DNA of 64,000 nt from Pseudonocardia sp. HH130629-09 (lineage in GTDB: Bacteria; Actinomycetota; Actinomycetes; Mycobacteriales; Pseudonocardiaceae). Under the pieces are notes generated by a model, which saw only the letters and a program-made list of their open reading frames with translations, made no database searches and was not told the origin of the DNA. The stretch lies in assembly GCF_001294645.1 (NCBI RefSeq), contig NZ_CP011868.1:1674001-1738000 (forward strand), read 5' to 3'. The number at the start of each line of letters is the position of its first letter. The first letter of the stretch is position 1. Made by a program: the position numbers and the translations under genes. Of this stretch, positions 51,625-60,522 are shown piece after piece.

Positions 51625-52116
51625 ATGCGCTACGCCGACGGACCCACCACCGAGGCCGCCGCCCGGGTCGCCGCACCGCCACGGGCGGTGTGGGCGCTGG
51701 TCACAGACCCGCAGTTCCTGGTGGAGGTGTCCACCGAGATGCAGCGCGCGGAGTGGGTCGACGGCGACCGCCCCGGGCCCGGCGCCCGGCTGCGCGGCGA
51801 GCACCACCACGAGGCCCGCGGCGCGTGGAGCACCGTGTCCACGGTGACCGCCTGGGAACCCGGGCGGGTGTTCGAGTGGACCGTCGAGGCCGGTGCCGAG
51901 TGCGGCGAGACCGCCGTCTGGCGCTTCGAGCTCACCCCCGACGGCGACGGCACCGTGCTGCGCCAGTGGGCCCGGATGGGCCCCGGGCCGTCCGGGCTCA
52001 CCGCGGCGATCGAGCGGTGGCCGGACAAGGAGGAGCGGATCGTCGAGGGCCGGCTGCGGGAGTGGCGGACCGGGATGGAACGCAACCTCGACGCCGTCCG
52101 CGAGCGCCTCGGCTAG
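51625..52116 (+). CDS. SRPBCC (START-like) family protein
   Basis: A 163-aa protein. The pattern VAAPPRAVWALVTDPQFLVEV at the N terminus, a middle VSTVTAWEPGRVFEWTVE and C-terminal helix EGRLREWRTGMERNLDAVRERL fit the polyketide-cyclase/START-like fold that binds hydrophobic ligands. It follows cobF after 30 nt with GAGGAGG before the ATG. Function unknown. No link to cobalamin is evident. Confidence 0.85.
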   Translation: MRYADGPTTEAAARVAAPPRAVWALVTDPQFLVEVSTEMQRAEWVDGDRPGPGARLRGEHHHEARGAWSTVSTVTAWEPGRVFEWTVEAGAECGETAVWRFELTPDGDGTVLRQWARMGPGPSGLTAAIERWPDKEERIVEGRLREWRTGMERNLDAVRERLG

Positions 52117-52520
52117 TTCCCCGTCCGGATGGCGGCCACGCGCCGGGACGTACGAGCGGTGGCGGATCTGCGACGACCCGTCACTCCGACGTGGCCCGCT
52201 CGTTGAACGGAGGGGACCTCCCGCGATCCTGAGAACACGGAGCGTGTTCGTCGTAGATCGTTGAGCCGTTCGGTCCAGCCGACCCGTCACTCGGCGTCCG
52301 GGGTCGACCCGTGATCGCCCGGGTCGCCGATGCCCTCTCAGGAAAGCAACCTCGACGGGTGACCGTTTCGTAACGTCCCGAACCGGACGAGCCGGGTGAC
52401 CCGGCACGATCCGGCCGCTCCCCAGGGGTGCCCCCGCACCCCGGCCACGCCGGTGCCCGCGCCGTCCTCCACCGCTCCCCAGCACCCTCGCCCGCGGCGA
52501 GGCGGAAAGGACCGCTCGAG
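52117..52520. other. 404-bp intergenic region upstream of the surface protein gene
   Basis: No supported gene. It contains a 13-base direct repeat, CGACCCGTCACTC, near 52175 and 52280. A small stem GAACACGGAGCGTGTTC lies around 52233-52249, and a GTGACC/GTAACG repeat at 52359-52375. The last is the likely promoter-proximal regulatory element of the downstream gene. Confidence 0.5.
52359..52375 (+). promoter_or_regulatory. Direct repeat resembling an MtrA box
   Basis: GTGACCGTTTCGTAACG: half-sites GTGACC and GTAACG start 11 bp apart, the same period as the repeat upstream of the NlpC/P60 gene at 37131-37148. It lies about 150 nt before the start of the secreted protein gene. Confidence 0.4.
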
Positions 52521-54125
52521 ATGGGCAAGCACACCCGGACCGGCCACCGTTCGACCGGCGTCGCCGCGGCGGTGGCCGCCGGCCGGTCCCTCCGCGGGCG
52601 GCGCAGGCATGCCGCTCCCTCCGCGGGCACCGCGCGCCGGGTCGCCGCCCCCGCCGCGCTCGCGGCGCTGCTGCTGACCTCCGGGGGGACGGCCGGGACG
52701 GCGTTCGCCGGGACGGGCTCCGACGACGACTCGTCGGGCGCCGCGGCGGACTGTCCCGACGGCACCACCCCGGTCGGCGGGTCGTGCTCGGACTCCCCGG
52801 GCTCGTCGGGGTCCTCCTCCGGGGGCCTGGGCGACCTGGTGACCGGCGCGGACGTCGTCGGCTCGGTGCTGGGGTCGGGCGGCTCGGGATCGGGCTCCTC
52901 GGGCTCCCCGGGTTCCTCGGCCGACGACGGCCCGGGCCGCGACACGTCGGACAAGGGCTCCCGGAAGTCGGACACGGGCTCGGGGAAGTCGGGTGAGGCC
53001 TCCGGGAAGTCGGAGAAGGGTTCCGGGACGTCGGACCAGGACTCCGAGGAGTCGGAACGGACCTCCGCCGGCTCGTCCGGCACGAAGGACTCCGCCGCCC
53101 CGTCGACCGGTCCGCTCGACGCGGTCCCCGGTCTCGGCGACCTCACGGGCGGCCTCGGCAAGGGCGTCGACCTGAACACCCCCACGAAGCCCCTGACGTC
53201 GCTGCCCGACCCGGCGCAGACCCTGTCCGACGCCAGCGCCTCGGTGCCCGGCGCCGGGCAGGCCGGCTCGCTGGTCGACACCGCGGTGGGCACCGCGGGC
53301 ACCGTCGTCGGCACCGACACCGGCAACAGCCCGCTGGCCGGCCCGACCGACACCCTCACCGGCCTCGGCGACGTCGTGCCGGAGCTGCCGTCGGTCCCCG
53401 GCGTCACCGACGGCAGCACCGACGAGCTCCCGGACGTCCCCGGCCTCACCGCGGGCGGACCGCTGGAGGGCTTCAACGAGATCGCGGGCCTGCCCGACAC
53501 CACCCCGCTGACCGGCAGGGACGGCCCGCTGCCGGACCTGTCCGGCGTCGCGCGCACGGCGGGCCTGCCCGACTACTCGGGTCTCGGCGGCCTGCCGGAC
53601 GTGGCCGGGGTCGTCGGCGGCCCGAGCACCGGGCCCACGCAGGTCGACCTGGCGTCGAAGAACACCGACGGCGTGGCCGGGACCGCCACCGTGGATGAGG
53701 ACACCGTCTCCGGCACCGCGACCGGCATGGACCCGGACGCCCGCTACGTGTCGTTCTTCTACGGCGCGACCTCCAGCGCCACCAACAACAACCCCTGCAT
53801 CCTCGACGGCACCAACCCGCTGCCCGGCGGCCAGACCGTCGGCGAGTGGGAGGTCGACGAGAACGGCAACGGCACCCTGGAGGCGCCCAACCCGTCGGGG
53901 AACATGTACAAGCTCACCGGCGGCACCATGTCGATCCGCAAGGTCGAGCACGGCTTCGACAAGGCCACCGCCCCGCCGGTGAACCCGCTGTCGTACTCGC
54001 TGTCCAGCTGCGGCGCGATGGAGCGGATCTCCACCGCGGACCCGGTCACCGACGCCGTCCCGAAGCTCCCGACGGCGAACGTCCCCGGCACCCCCTACGT
54101 CTCCGGTCCGGGTCTGCAGGGCTGA
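52521..54125 (+). CDS. Secreted Ser/Gly/Asp-rich surface protein, function unknown
   Basis: A 534-aa protein. A long basic N-region (RSLRGRRRHAAP and TARRVAAP) leads to a hydrophobic core (ALAALLLTSGGTAGTAFA) with a likely cleavage after AFA near residue 63. A low-complexity stretch rich in Ser, Gly, Asp, Lys and Glu covers about 65-190, including repeated GSxKSD/SGKSE units. A Gly/Leu/Pro/Asp region with repeated LPDVPGL/LPDTTPL-like pieces covers about 190-390. A folded-looking tail (YVSFFYGATSSATNNNPC, NPLSYSLSSCGAM) has two cysteines. Good ribosome site GGAAAGGA. Confidence 0.8.
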   Translation: MGKHTRTGHRSTGVAAAVAAGRSLRGRRRHAAPSAGTARRVAAPAALAALLLTSGGTAGTAFAGTGSDDDSSGAAADCPDGTTPVGGSCSDSPGSSGSSSGGLGDLVTGADVVGSVLGSGGSGSGSSGSPGSSADDGPGRDTSDKGSRKSDTGSGKSGEASGKSEKGSGTSDQDSEESERTSAGSSGTKDSAAPSTGPLDAVPGLGDLTGGLGKGVDLNTPTKPLTSLPDPAQTLSDASASVPGAGQAGSLVDTAVGTAGTVVGTDTGNSPLAGPTDTLTGLGDVVPELPSVPGVTDGSTDELPDVPGLTAGGPLEGFNEIAGLPDTTPLTGRDGPLPDLSGVARTAGLPDYSGLGGLPDVAGVVGGPSTGPTQVDLASKNTDGVAGTATVDEDTVSGTATGMDPDARYVSFFYGATSSATNNNPCILDGTNPLPGGQTVGEWEVDENGNGTLEAPNPSGNMYKLTGGTMSIRKVEHGFDKATAPPVNPLSYSLSSCGAMERISTADPVTDAVPKLPTANVPGTPYVSGPGLQG

Positions 54126-54165
54126 TCGACGCGCGGGCGGCGCGGCGCTGTGGTCGGATCGGTCC

Positions 54166-55149
54166 GTGCTCGGCAGCGCTCTGGATACCGTCCTCGACCG
54201 CACTCTGGTCCCCGGCTACTCACGGATCGGGTACCTGCTGCGGCGCCCGGGGTGGAGCGGTGACCGCGCCGACCCGCCGCGCGGCGCCCTGACCGGGCGC
54301 ACCGCGCTCGTCACCGGCGCGGGCGGCGGGCTGGGGGAGGCGATCGCGACCGGGCTCGTCCGGCTCGGTGCGACGGTGCACCTGCTCGTCCGCTCCCGGG
54401 ACAAGGGCGTCGCCGCGCAGGACCGGATCCTGGCCGCGGTCCCCGGCCTGCCCCGCGACCGGCTCCCGGTGCAGGTCTGCGACCTCGGCGAGCTCGCCGA
54501 CGTGCGCGCGTTCGCGACCCGGTTCGCCACCGAGGTCGATGCGCTGGACGTCCTGGTGCACAACGCCGGGCTGCTCCCGCCCGAGCGCAGCGAGACCTCC
54601 GAGGGCAACGAGCTGACCCTGGCCGTGCACGTCCTCGGACCGCTGCTGCTGACCCGGCTGCTCACCGACACCCTCGCGGCCGGCGCCGAGCGGTCCGGCA
54701 GTGACTCCCGGGTGATCATCATGTCCTCGGGCGGCATGTACGCCCAGCCCCTGCGCGACGACGACCTGCAGTTCCGCACCGGCGACTACGGCGGCACCGC
54801 GGCCTACGCCCGCACCAAGCGGATGCAGGTCGTCCTGACCGGGCTGCTCGCCGACGAGCTGGCCCCCCGTCAGGTCACCGTGCACGCACTGCACCCCGGC
54901 TGGGCCCGCACCCCGGGCGTCACCGGGTCGCTGCCGCTGTTCGACCGGGTCGTCGGCCCCGTGCTGCGCACCCCGGCCCAGGGTGCGGACACCGCGGTGT
55001 GGCTCGCGGCCGCGCCGTCCTCGGCGGTCGGGACCGGCCGGTTCTGGCACGACCGCGCCCCGCGGCCCGAGCACTACCTGTCGCGGACCCGGGAGACTCC
55101 CGCCCAGCGCGAGCGGTTCCGCGCCGAGGTGGACCGGCTCACCGGCTGA
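54166..55149 (+). CDS. Short-chain dehydrogenase/reductase (SDR) family protein
   Basis: A 327-aa oxidoreductase. A leader of about 42 residues precedes the NAD(P)-binding TGAGGGLGEAIATGL. Then come LVHNAGLLPPERSET, a catalytic Ser in IIMSSGGMYAQPL, and YARTKRMQV (Tyr-x3-Lys). The layout resembles the retinol-dehydrogenase-like group of actinobacteria. GTG start at 54166. Its 3' end overlaps the convergent TetR gene by 11 nt. Substrate unknown. Confidence 0.9.
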   Translation: MLGSALDTVLDRTLVPGYSRIGYLLRRPGWSGDRADPPRGALTGRTALVTGAGGGLGEAIATGLVRLGATVHLLVRSRDKGVAAQDRILAAVPGLPRDRLPVQVCDLGELADVRAFATRFATEVDALDVLVHNAGLLPPERSETSEGNELTLAVHVLGPLLLTRLLTDTLAAGAERSGSDSRVIIMSSGGMYAQPLRDDDLQFRTGDYGGTAAYARTKRMQVVLTGLLADELAPRQVTVHALHPGWARTPGVTGSLPLFDRVVGPVLRTPAQGADTAVWLAAAPSSAVGTGRFWHDRAPRPEHYLSRTRETPAQRERFRAEVDRLTG

Positions 55150-55723
55150 CCCCGGGTGCCTCCAGCAGGGTGCGCGCGGCGCGCGTGACGTGGGCCAGCA
55201 CCGTGTCCGGGTCGGCCCGCCCGACCGCGCCCTCGGGCAGCAGCGGCTGGACCAGGCTCAGCCCGAGCAGCCAGGTCAGGACCAGCTCCGCGCGCAGCTC
55301 GGCGTCGGCCCGGTCGGCGGCGCCGGTGGCCTGCGCCGCGAACGCCTCGGTGAACGCCCCGGCCAGCTCCACCCGCACGGCCGCGGCCGCCTCCGACGTC
55401 CCGGCCGAGCGCACGACGGGCCCGAACAGGTCGCGCTCGGGCCCGTCGCCGCCGTCGAGGATCGACCGCAGCAGGCGGGGCAGGAGCTCCTCGGGCGGGC
55501 CGTCGTGCAGCCCGGCGAGGGCGCGCTCGGCGGCGACCCGGGCGAACAGGGCGTCCTTGCTGCCGAAGTAACGGAAGAGCAGCGCCTGGTTCACCCCGGC
55601 CCGGTCGGCGATCGCGCGGACCGAGGTGCGGTCGTAGCCGTGCTCGGTGAACAGGTCCGCGGCCGCGGCGAGCAGGGCCCTGCGGGTGCTGTCACCGGAA
55701 CGGGCGGACGGGGCGGCGGTCAC
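55139..55723 (-). CDS. TetR-family transcriptional regulator
   Basis: A 194-aa regulator. HTH segment RTSVRAIADRAGVNQALLFRYFGSKDALFARV (about residues 32-63), then a helical ligand domain resembling TetR C-terminal domain families seen beside oxidoreductases. GTG start at 55723. The 184-bp region before the DUF5709 gene is its promoter. The convergent SDR gene is not an obvious target. Confidence 0.88.
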   Translation of the reverse strand: MTAAPSARSGDSTRRALLAAAADLFTEHGYDRTSVRAIADRAGVNQALLFRYFGSKDALFARVAAERALAGLHDGPPEELLPRLLRSILDGGDGPERDLFGPVVRSAGTSEAAAAVRVELAGAFTEAFAAQATGAADRADAELRAELVLTWLLGLSLVQPLLPEGAVGRADPDTVLAHVTRAARTLLEAPGVSR

Positions 55724-55907
55724 GGGGGAGTGCTCCTTCGTACGACGGGTGCGGCGCGGGAACCGGCCACGGCGGGTCCGGTGTCGGCGACCGTAGCGTC
55801 CGGGCGCCGGCGCATGGCGGGAGGCGACGCCGGGTACGCACGGTCGATACCGAACATCCGAGACCGAACACCACCCGACACGGCCACAGCGAGGAGACCC
55901 GCAGGCG

Positions 55908-56447
55908 ATGGCATCCGCTTCAGGCGACGAGAACGAGTTCCAGCCGGAGGCGCCGGACATGGCGTCGGCGATGCAGCTGGACACCGACGAGGCGCTGACC
56001 GGTCCGTCGGACACCGACCCGCTGGACTCCGGCTACGTCCCGCCGGACCGCCCCTACGGCGTCGAGGACAACGCGGTGACCGCGGCGGGCCAGGAGGCGG
56101 GCGAGTCGCACGACGCGCGCCTGGCCCGGGAGCTGCCCGACGAGCTGCCCGAGGGCGACCCGAGCCGCTCCGGGCGGCTGACCGCCGCCACCGACTCCGC
56201 CGCGGGCGACCCGGCCGTCGACGGCGCCGGGACCGACGTGGGCATCGACGGCGGCGCGGCCAGCGCCGAGGAGGCCGCCGTGCACGACGTCGACGAGGGC
56301 GTCGTGCCGGTGGTCGACGAGTCCCCGGTCGGGGACCCGGAGGTCAGCGACCAGCTCGCCCGCGACGCCGACCACGCCGACGAGGCGGCGGCCGACGCCG
56401 AGTGGGACGCCTCGACCGACCCCGAGTGGGCCGAGCAGAACGGCTGA
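55908..56447 (+). CDS. DUF5709 family acidic protein
   Basis: A 179-aa protein that is very acidic and rich in Asp, Glu, Ala and Gly, with no membrane segment. Conserved stretches typical of this actinobacterial family are DPLDSGYVPPDRPYGVEDNA near residues 37-56, then ESHDARLARELPDE, and the C-terminal block SDQLARDADHADEAAAD. Probably an intrinsically disordered cytoplasmic protein. No function is known. GAGGAG lies upstream of the ATG. A terminator follows. Confidence 0.85.
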   Translation: MASASGDENEFQPEAPDMASAMQLDTDEALTGPSDTDPLDSGYVPPDRPYGVEDNAVTAAGQEAGESHDARLARELPDELPEGDPSRSGRLTAATDSAAGDPAVDGAGTDVGIDGGAASAEEAAVHDVDEGVVPVVDESPVGDPEVSDQLARDADHADEAAADAEWDASTDPEWAEQNG

Positions 56448-56470
56448 GCGCCGGGACACCCGGCAGACAC

Positions 56471-56508
56471 GAGGGCCCCGGCACCGCGTCGTGCGGTCCG
56501 GGGCCCTC
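56471..56508. terminator. Terminator between DUF5709 and SsgA-like genes
   Basis: An 11-bp perfect stem (GAGGGCCCCGG at 56471-56481 with 56498-56508). The inner loop can also pair (GCACCGC with GTGCGGT). It lies between convergent genes. Confidence 0.75.
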
Positions 56509-56529
56509 GTCGTCGGTGGGAGCCGGTGC

Positions 56530-56955
56530 TCAGGGGGTGGTGGGGCCCGCCGCGCTGCCGGTCAGCCGGGCGATGGCACCGTCGATGTCGAGGTGGTCGT
56601 GCTCCTCGCCGAGGTCGACGATCTCCAGCGTCGAGTCGACGAACTGGGCCAGCAGATCGCGGTCGACCTCCAGCACGGCGGAGCCGCCGTCGGAGCGGAT
56701 CTCCAGCTCGACGACGTCGTAGCCGTCGATGCGGCGCGGCGCCATCCGGATGTCACCGATGCCGGTGGGGGTGGTCAGGCCCTCGATCACGAGATCACGC
56801 GCGACGAGCCACTCGATCCAGCGGTCGGAGGACCGGCGCACCGAGAAGGAGATCGCGAACGGGTCCGCGGCGCGGTACGCCCATCGGCTCACGATCGGCG
56901 ACGCCTGCCCGTGCAACACGGTGAAGACGTCCTGCTGGACCGACTCGCTGGCCAT
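56530..56955 (-). CDS. SsgA-family sporulation/cell division protein
   Basis: A 141-aa SsgA-like protein. Family pattern: VSRWAYRAADPFAISFSV (the Y-x-x-x-DP-hydrophobic block), WIEWLVARDLVIEGL, then GIGDIRMAPR. In Streptomyces, SsgA and SsgB recruit FtsZ and control septum placement and spore walls. Presence of this family supports a mycelial, sporulating actinomycete. The ATG at 56955 follows GGAGAGGCGGAG-type sequence. Which paralogue it represents cannot be settled here. Confidence 0.88.
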   Translation of the reverse strand: MASESVQQDVFTVLHGQASPIVSRWAYRAADPFAISFSVRRSSDRWIEWLVARDLVIEGLTTPTGIGDIRMAPRRIDGYDVVELEIRSDGGSAVLEVDRDLLAQFVDSTLEIVDLGEEHDHLDIDGAIARLTGSAAGPTTP

Positions 56956-57240
56956 CGTGCTCCGCCTCTCCTGGACCCCCCGACCGTCGCGGTACCGCGA
57001 CGGCCTCATACGGAACATCGTCGAACCGGGCCCTGGCGCTGCACTCGACGCCCGGTTTCACCCGTTCGTGCCAACTGTCATTCACCTCACGGTACCCACG
57101 GCGCGCACAGGGCGTAACGCGAGGTCGGCTTCCGGCGAGGCGCACCGTCCGGCACGAGGCTCCGGTGACGTCGGGTGCCGGCGCGGGCCGGGCCGTGAGC
57201 GGCCCCGGCAGTCGGCCCCGGTCGGCCCCGTACGGTCCGG

Positions 57241-57885
57241 TCAGCCGCGGTCGACGTGGTCGACCACCCAGATCCCGCCGGTACCGGAGCGGACCGGCTG
57301 GGTGAGCCGGATCGTCGCGCGCTGCGGCGTGCGCCCGTCGGTGGCGGCGTAGACACCGTTGCCGAGGCGGGTGACGGTCGGGTTCCGATAGCCGAGCTCG
57401 CTGCCGACGAAGGAGAGAGTCACCTCCTCCGGATCGAGCAGCCACGGGTCGCCGCCGGCGTCGGACTGCTGCTGCATCCGCCGCGCGGTCGCCGCGTCGC
57501 CCGCGGGCCACATCGGCGACGCCGCCGCGGCCGCCCCCGGGGCGCCGGTGCGGCCCGATCCGCCGCCGTCGGCACCGCCGCGCCCGGGCGCGGGGGCCGG
57601 GGCGGGAGCGGCCGTCGTGCGCGACGGCTCGGCGGTGCGGCTCGGCGTGGTGGGCGTGGGGGTCGGGGTGGCGGTCGGCGACGTCGTCGTCGGGGCCGGC
57701 GACGGGGTGCGCCACGCCGCGGGCAGCTCGCCGTTGCCGCAGCCGGCCAGCAGCAGCACGAGGAGCATCAGCGCGAGCCCCACGAGTACGACGCGGAGCA
57801 GCGTCCGCGGTCCGTACCTGCCCACCCGCAGGCGGGACACCGACACGTCGGGGGTCGTCACCTTCGGCAGGTTCGGCACGGTCAC
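57241..57885 (-). CDS. Membrane-anchored Pro/Thr-rich protein, function unknown
   Basis: A 214-aa protein. A basic N terminus and one hydrophobic segment (LLRVVLVGLALMLLVLLLAGCG, about residues 29-50) end in LLAGC, which could be a lipobox although it lies late. A Thr/Pro/Ser/Ala-rich linker (about 55-120) leads to a small conserved-looking domain (LDPEEVTLSFVGSELGYRNP). It is likely exported and tethered to the outer face. The 285 bp before the SsgA-like gene shows nothing I can support. Confidence 0.72.
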   Translation of the reverse strand: MTVPNLPKVTTPDVSVSRLRVGRYGPRTLLRVVLVGLALMLLVLLLAGCGNGELPAAWRTPSPAPTTTSPTATPTPTPTTPSRTAEPSRTTAAPAPAPAPGRGGADGGGSGRTGAPGAAAAASPMWPAGDAATARRMQQQSDAGGDPWLLDPEEVTLSFVGSELGYRNPTVTRLGNGVYAATDGRTPQRATIRLTQPVRSGTGGIWVVDHVDRG

Positions 57886-58127
57886 GCGGGCACCTTACGA
57901 TCACCGGCCAGTCCGGGCGGGTCGACCTCGCCGCCACCATCGCGTGACCGAGGTCCTACGGCCCGAGTTCCTGCGGCGGCCCTGTTCGGCGGGCCCATGT
58001 GGCGGGGCCGTCGCGATCTGCCGAGCCTGCGGCGGAGTGACTAGGGTCGCGGTGCGGCCGCACGGGCGGCCCCGCACGACGGGCCCGGGGCACGGGCCCC
58101 CCGCACGAGCCCACCGAGGTGCACCCC

Positions 58128-59825
58128 ATGGCGACCGCCAGCCCGGCGACGGAGACGTTCCTCGCCGCCCGCGACTTCCTGCTGACCCACCGCGAGGACT
58201 ACGACACGGCCTACCGCGACTTCCGCTGGCCGGAGCTCGACGAGTTCAACTTCGCGCTCGACCACTTCGACGTCGTCGCCGCCGACCCCGAGCGGGGTGC
58301 CCGGAAGGCCCTGTGGATCGTCGAACAGGACGGCTCGCAGGCGCACTGGACGTGGGCGGAGCTGTCCGAGCGGTCCAACAGGGTCGCGAACTGGTTGCGT
58401 GAGCAAGGCGTCGTCCGCGGCGACCGGGTCGTCCTGATGCTCGGCAACCAGCTGGAGCTGTGGGAGACGCTGCTGGCGGCGATGAAGCTGGGCGCCGTCG
58501 TCATCCCCGCGACCACCCTGCTCACCCCGGCCGACCTGCAGGACCGGGTGGACCGCGGGCGGGCGGCGCACGTCGTCGTCGGGGCGGACGACGCCGGCAA
58601 GTTCGACGACGTCGACGGCGACTACACCCGCATCGCCGTGCGCGGTGCCGTCGCGGGCTGGCGCGACTACTCCGGCGAGGCCTACTCGGCCGCCGCCGAG
58701 TTCACCCCGGACGGTGTCACGAAGGCCTCCGACACGCTGCTGCTGTACTTCACCTCCGGCACCACGGCCAAGCCGAAGCTGGTGGAGCACACCCACACGT
58801 CCTACCCGGTGGGGCATCTGTCGACGATGTACTGGATCGGGCTCGAGCCCGGCGACGTGCACCTGAACATCTCCTCGCCCGGCTGGGCCAAGCACGCCTG
58901 GTCCAACGTGTTCGCGCCGTGGATCGCCGAGGCCACGGTGCTCGTCATGAACTACGCCCGGTTCGACGCCGAGTCCGTCCTGTCGGTCCTGGACTCCTGC
59001 GGTGTGACGAGCTTCTGCGCGCCGCCGACGGTGTGGCGGATGCTGATCCAGGCCGACCTGTCCGGGCTGACGACGCCGCCGTCCAAGGTCGTCGGGGCGG
59101 GGGAGCCGCTCAACCCCGAGGTCATCGAGCAGGTCGAGAAGGCGTGGGGCCTACGCATCCGCGACGGGTTCGGGCAGACCGAGTCCTCGGTCCAGATCGG
59201 CAACCCGCCCGGGCAGCCGGTCAAGCCGGGCTCGATGGGCAGGCCGATCCCCGGGTTCGTCGTCGCGCTGGTCGACCCCGCCACCGGCAAGGCGGCCGAC
59301 GAGGGCGAGATCTGCCTGGACCTCGCCCACCGTCCGACCGGGCTGATGGTCGGCTACGCCGACGACCCGGAGCGCAACGCCGAGGCCATGGCCGGCGGGT
59401 ACTACCACACCGGCGACGTCGGCTCCCGTGACGAGTCGGGCTACATCACCTACGTCGGCCGCGCCGACGACGTGTTCAAGGCCAGCGACTACCGGATCAG
59501 CCCGTTCGAGCTGGAGAGCGTGCTGATCGAGCACCCGGCCGTCGCCGAAGCGGCGGTCGTGCCGTCCCCGGACCCGGTCCGCCTCGCCGTGCCGAAGGCA
59601 TACGTGGTGCTCGCGAACGGGCACGAGCCGACCGAGGAGACGGCGAAGGCGATCCTGCGGTTCGCCTACGACAACCTCGCGCCCTACAAGCGGATCCGCA
59701 GGCTCGAGTTCTTCGAGCTGCCGAAGACGATCTCCGGCAAGATCCGCCGGGTCGAGCTGCGCGGCCGGGAGGGCGAGATCCACGCCGACCCGGCCGCGAC
59801 GCCGCCCACCGAGTACACCCTGTAG
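58128..59825 (+). CDS. AMP-dependent acyl-CoA synthetase (medium-chain/ACSM-like)
   Basis: A 565-aa ANL-superfamily enzyme that activates a carboxylic acid to acyl-AMP and then acyl-CoA. Core motifs: P-loop-like YFTSGTTAKPKLVEHTH, GAGEPLNPEVIE, RDGFGQTESSV, YHTGDVGSRDESGYITYVGR cut at residues about 425-444, and C-terminal catalytic Lys in ELPKTISGKIRR. NISSPGWAKHAWSNVF resembles ACSM-type synthetases. ATG at 58128 has GAGG 8 nt upstream. An alternative GTG lies at 58119. Confidence 0.92.
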   Translation: MATASPATETFLAARDFLLTHREDYDTAYRDFRWPELDEFNFALDHFDVVAADPERGARKALWIVEQDGSQAHWTWAELSERSNRVANWLREQGVVRGDRVVLMLGNQLELWETLLAAMKLGAVVIPATTLLTPADLQDRVDRGRAAHVVVGADDAGKFDDVDGDYTRIAVRGAVAGWRDYSGEAYSAAAEFTPDGVTKASDTLLLYFTSGTTAKPKLVEHTHTSYPVGHLSTMYWIGLEPGDVHLNISSPGWAKHAWSNVFAPWIAEATVLVMNYARFDAESVLSVLDSCGVTSFCAPPTVWRMLIQADLSGLTTPPSKVVGAGEPLNPEVIEQVEKAWGLRIRDGFGQTESSVQIGNPPGQPVKPGSMGRPIPGFVVALVDPATGKAADEGEICLDLAHRPTGLMVGYADDPERNAEAMAGGYYHTGDVGSRDESGYITYVGRADDVFKASDYRISPFELESVLIEHPAVAEAAVVPSPDPVRLAVPKAYVVLANGHEPTEETAKAILRFAYDNLAPYKRIRRLEFFELPKTISGKIRRVELRGREGEIHADPAATPPTEYTL

Positions 59826-59842
59826 TCCCGGCGGGGGCCGGG

Positions 59843-60475
59843 TCACGCGTCGCCGAAGTGACCCGGCCACTGCTGGTAGGGGATGCGGGTGATCTCCAGG
59901 ACCTCGCCGACGCGCGACCACTCGTTGCGGCCCAGGCGGGCCAGCGGGGCGAGCCGGTGGATGTCGGGCAGGGAGTTGCCGCGTTCGTCGGTGACGAACA
60001 CGCTCTCCTCGATCGCGGCGTGCACGACCCGGCCGATGACGACGGTCGAGTTGCCCAGCTCGATGCTGGCGTGCAGCACGCACTCCAGCGCGACCGGTGA
60101 CTCGGCGACCCGCGGCGGCGCCACGACCGACGACGCCTCGGCGGTCAGCCCGACCGAGGAGAACTCGCTGATCTCGGCGGGGAAGTCGGTGCCGGTCGCG
60201 TTGATCTTCTCGAACATCGGTTCGTTCGCCAGGCAGACGACGAACTCGCGGGTCTCCGAGACGTTGCGCAGCGAGTCCTTCTTCCCGACCGACGTGAACT
60301 GGATCATGGGCGGGTCCACGCAGGACACCGTGAAGAACGAGTGCGGGGCGAGGTTGTCGACGCCGTCGGCCGAGCGGGTGGAGACCCAGGCGATCGGCCG
60401 GGGGACGACGACGCTGGTCAGGAGCTTGTAGAACGGGCCGCTGCCCAGCTCCTCGGGGACGATGTCCGTGCGCAT
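59843..60475 (-). CDS. Flavin reductase-like (FMN-binding) family protein
   Basis: A 210-aa FMN-binding split-barrel protein. YKLLTSVVVPRPIAWVSTRS, NLAPHSFFTVSCVDPPMIQF, SLRNVSETREFVVCLANE, ESPVALECVLHASIELGNS and VVIGRVVHAAI match the DIM6/NTAB-like flavoprotein family. It could supply reduced flavin to monooxygenases such as the LLM enzyme at 18442, but linkage is too remote to claim it. ATG at 60475. Convergent with the acyl-CoA synthetase gene. Confidence 0.9.
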   Translation of the reverse strand: MRTDIVPEELGSGPFYKLLTSVVVPRPIAWVSTRSADGVDNLAPHSFFTVSCVDPPMIQFTSVGKKDSLRNVSETREFVVCLANEPMFEKINATGTDFPAEISEFSSVGLTAEASSVVAPPRVAESPVALECVLHASIELGNSTVVIGRVVHAAIEESVFVTDERGNSLPDIHRLAPLARLGRNEWSRVGEVLEITRIPYQQWPGHFGDA

Positions 60476-60522
60476 GCCCCTGATCCTCTCCGGCCCGGCG
60501 CCGGACCGCCTGCCGCGAGGGG

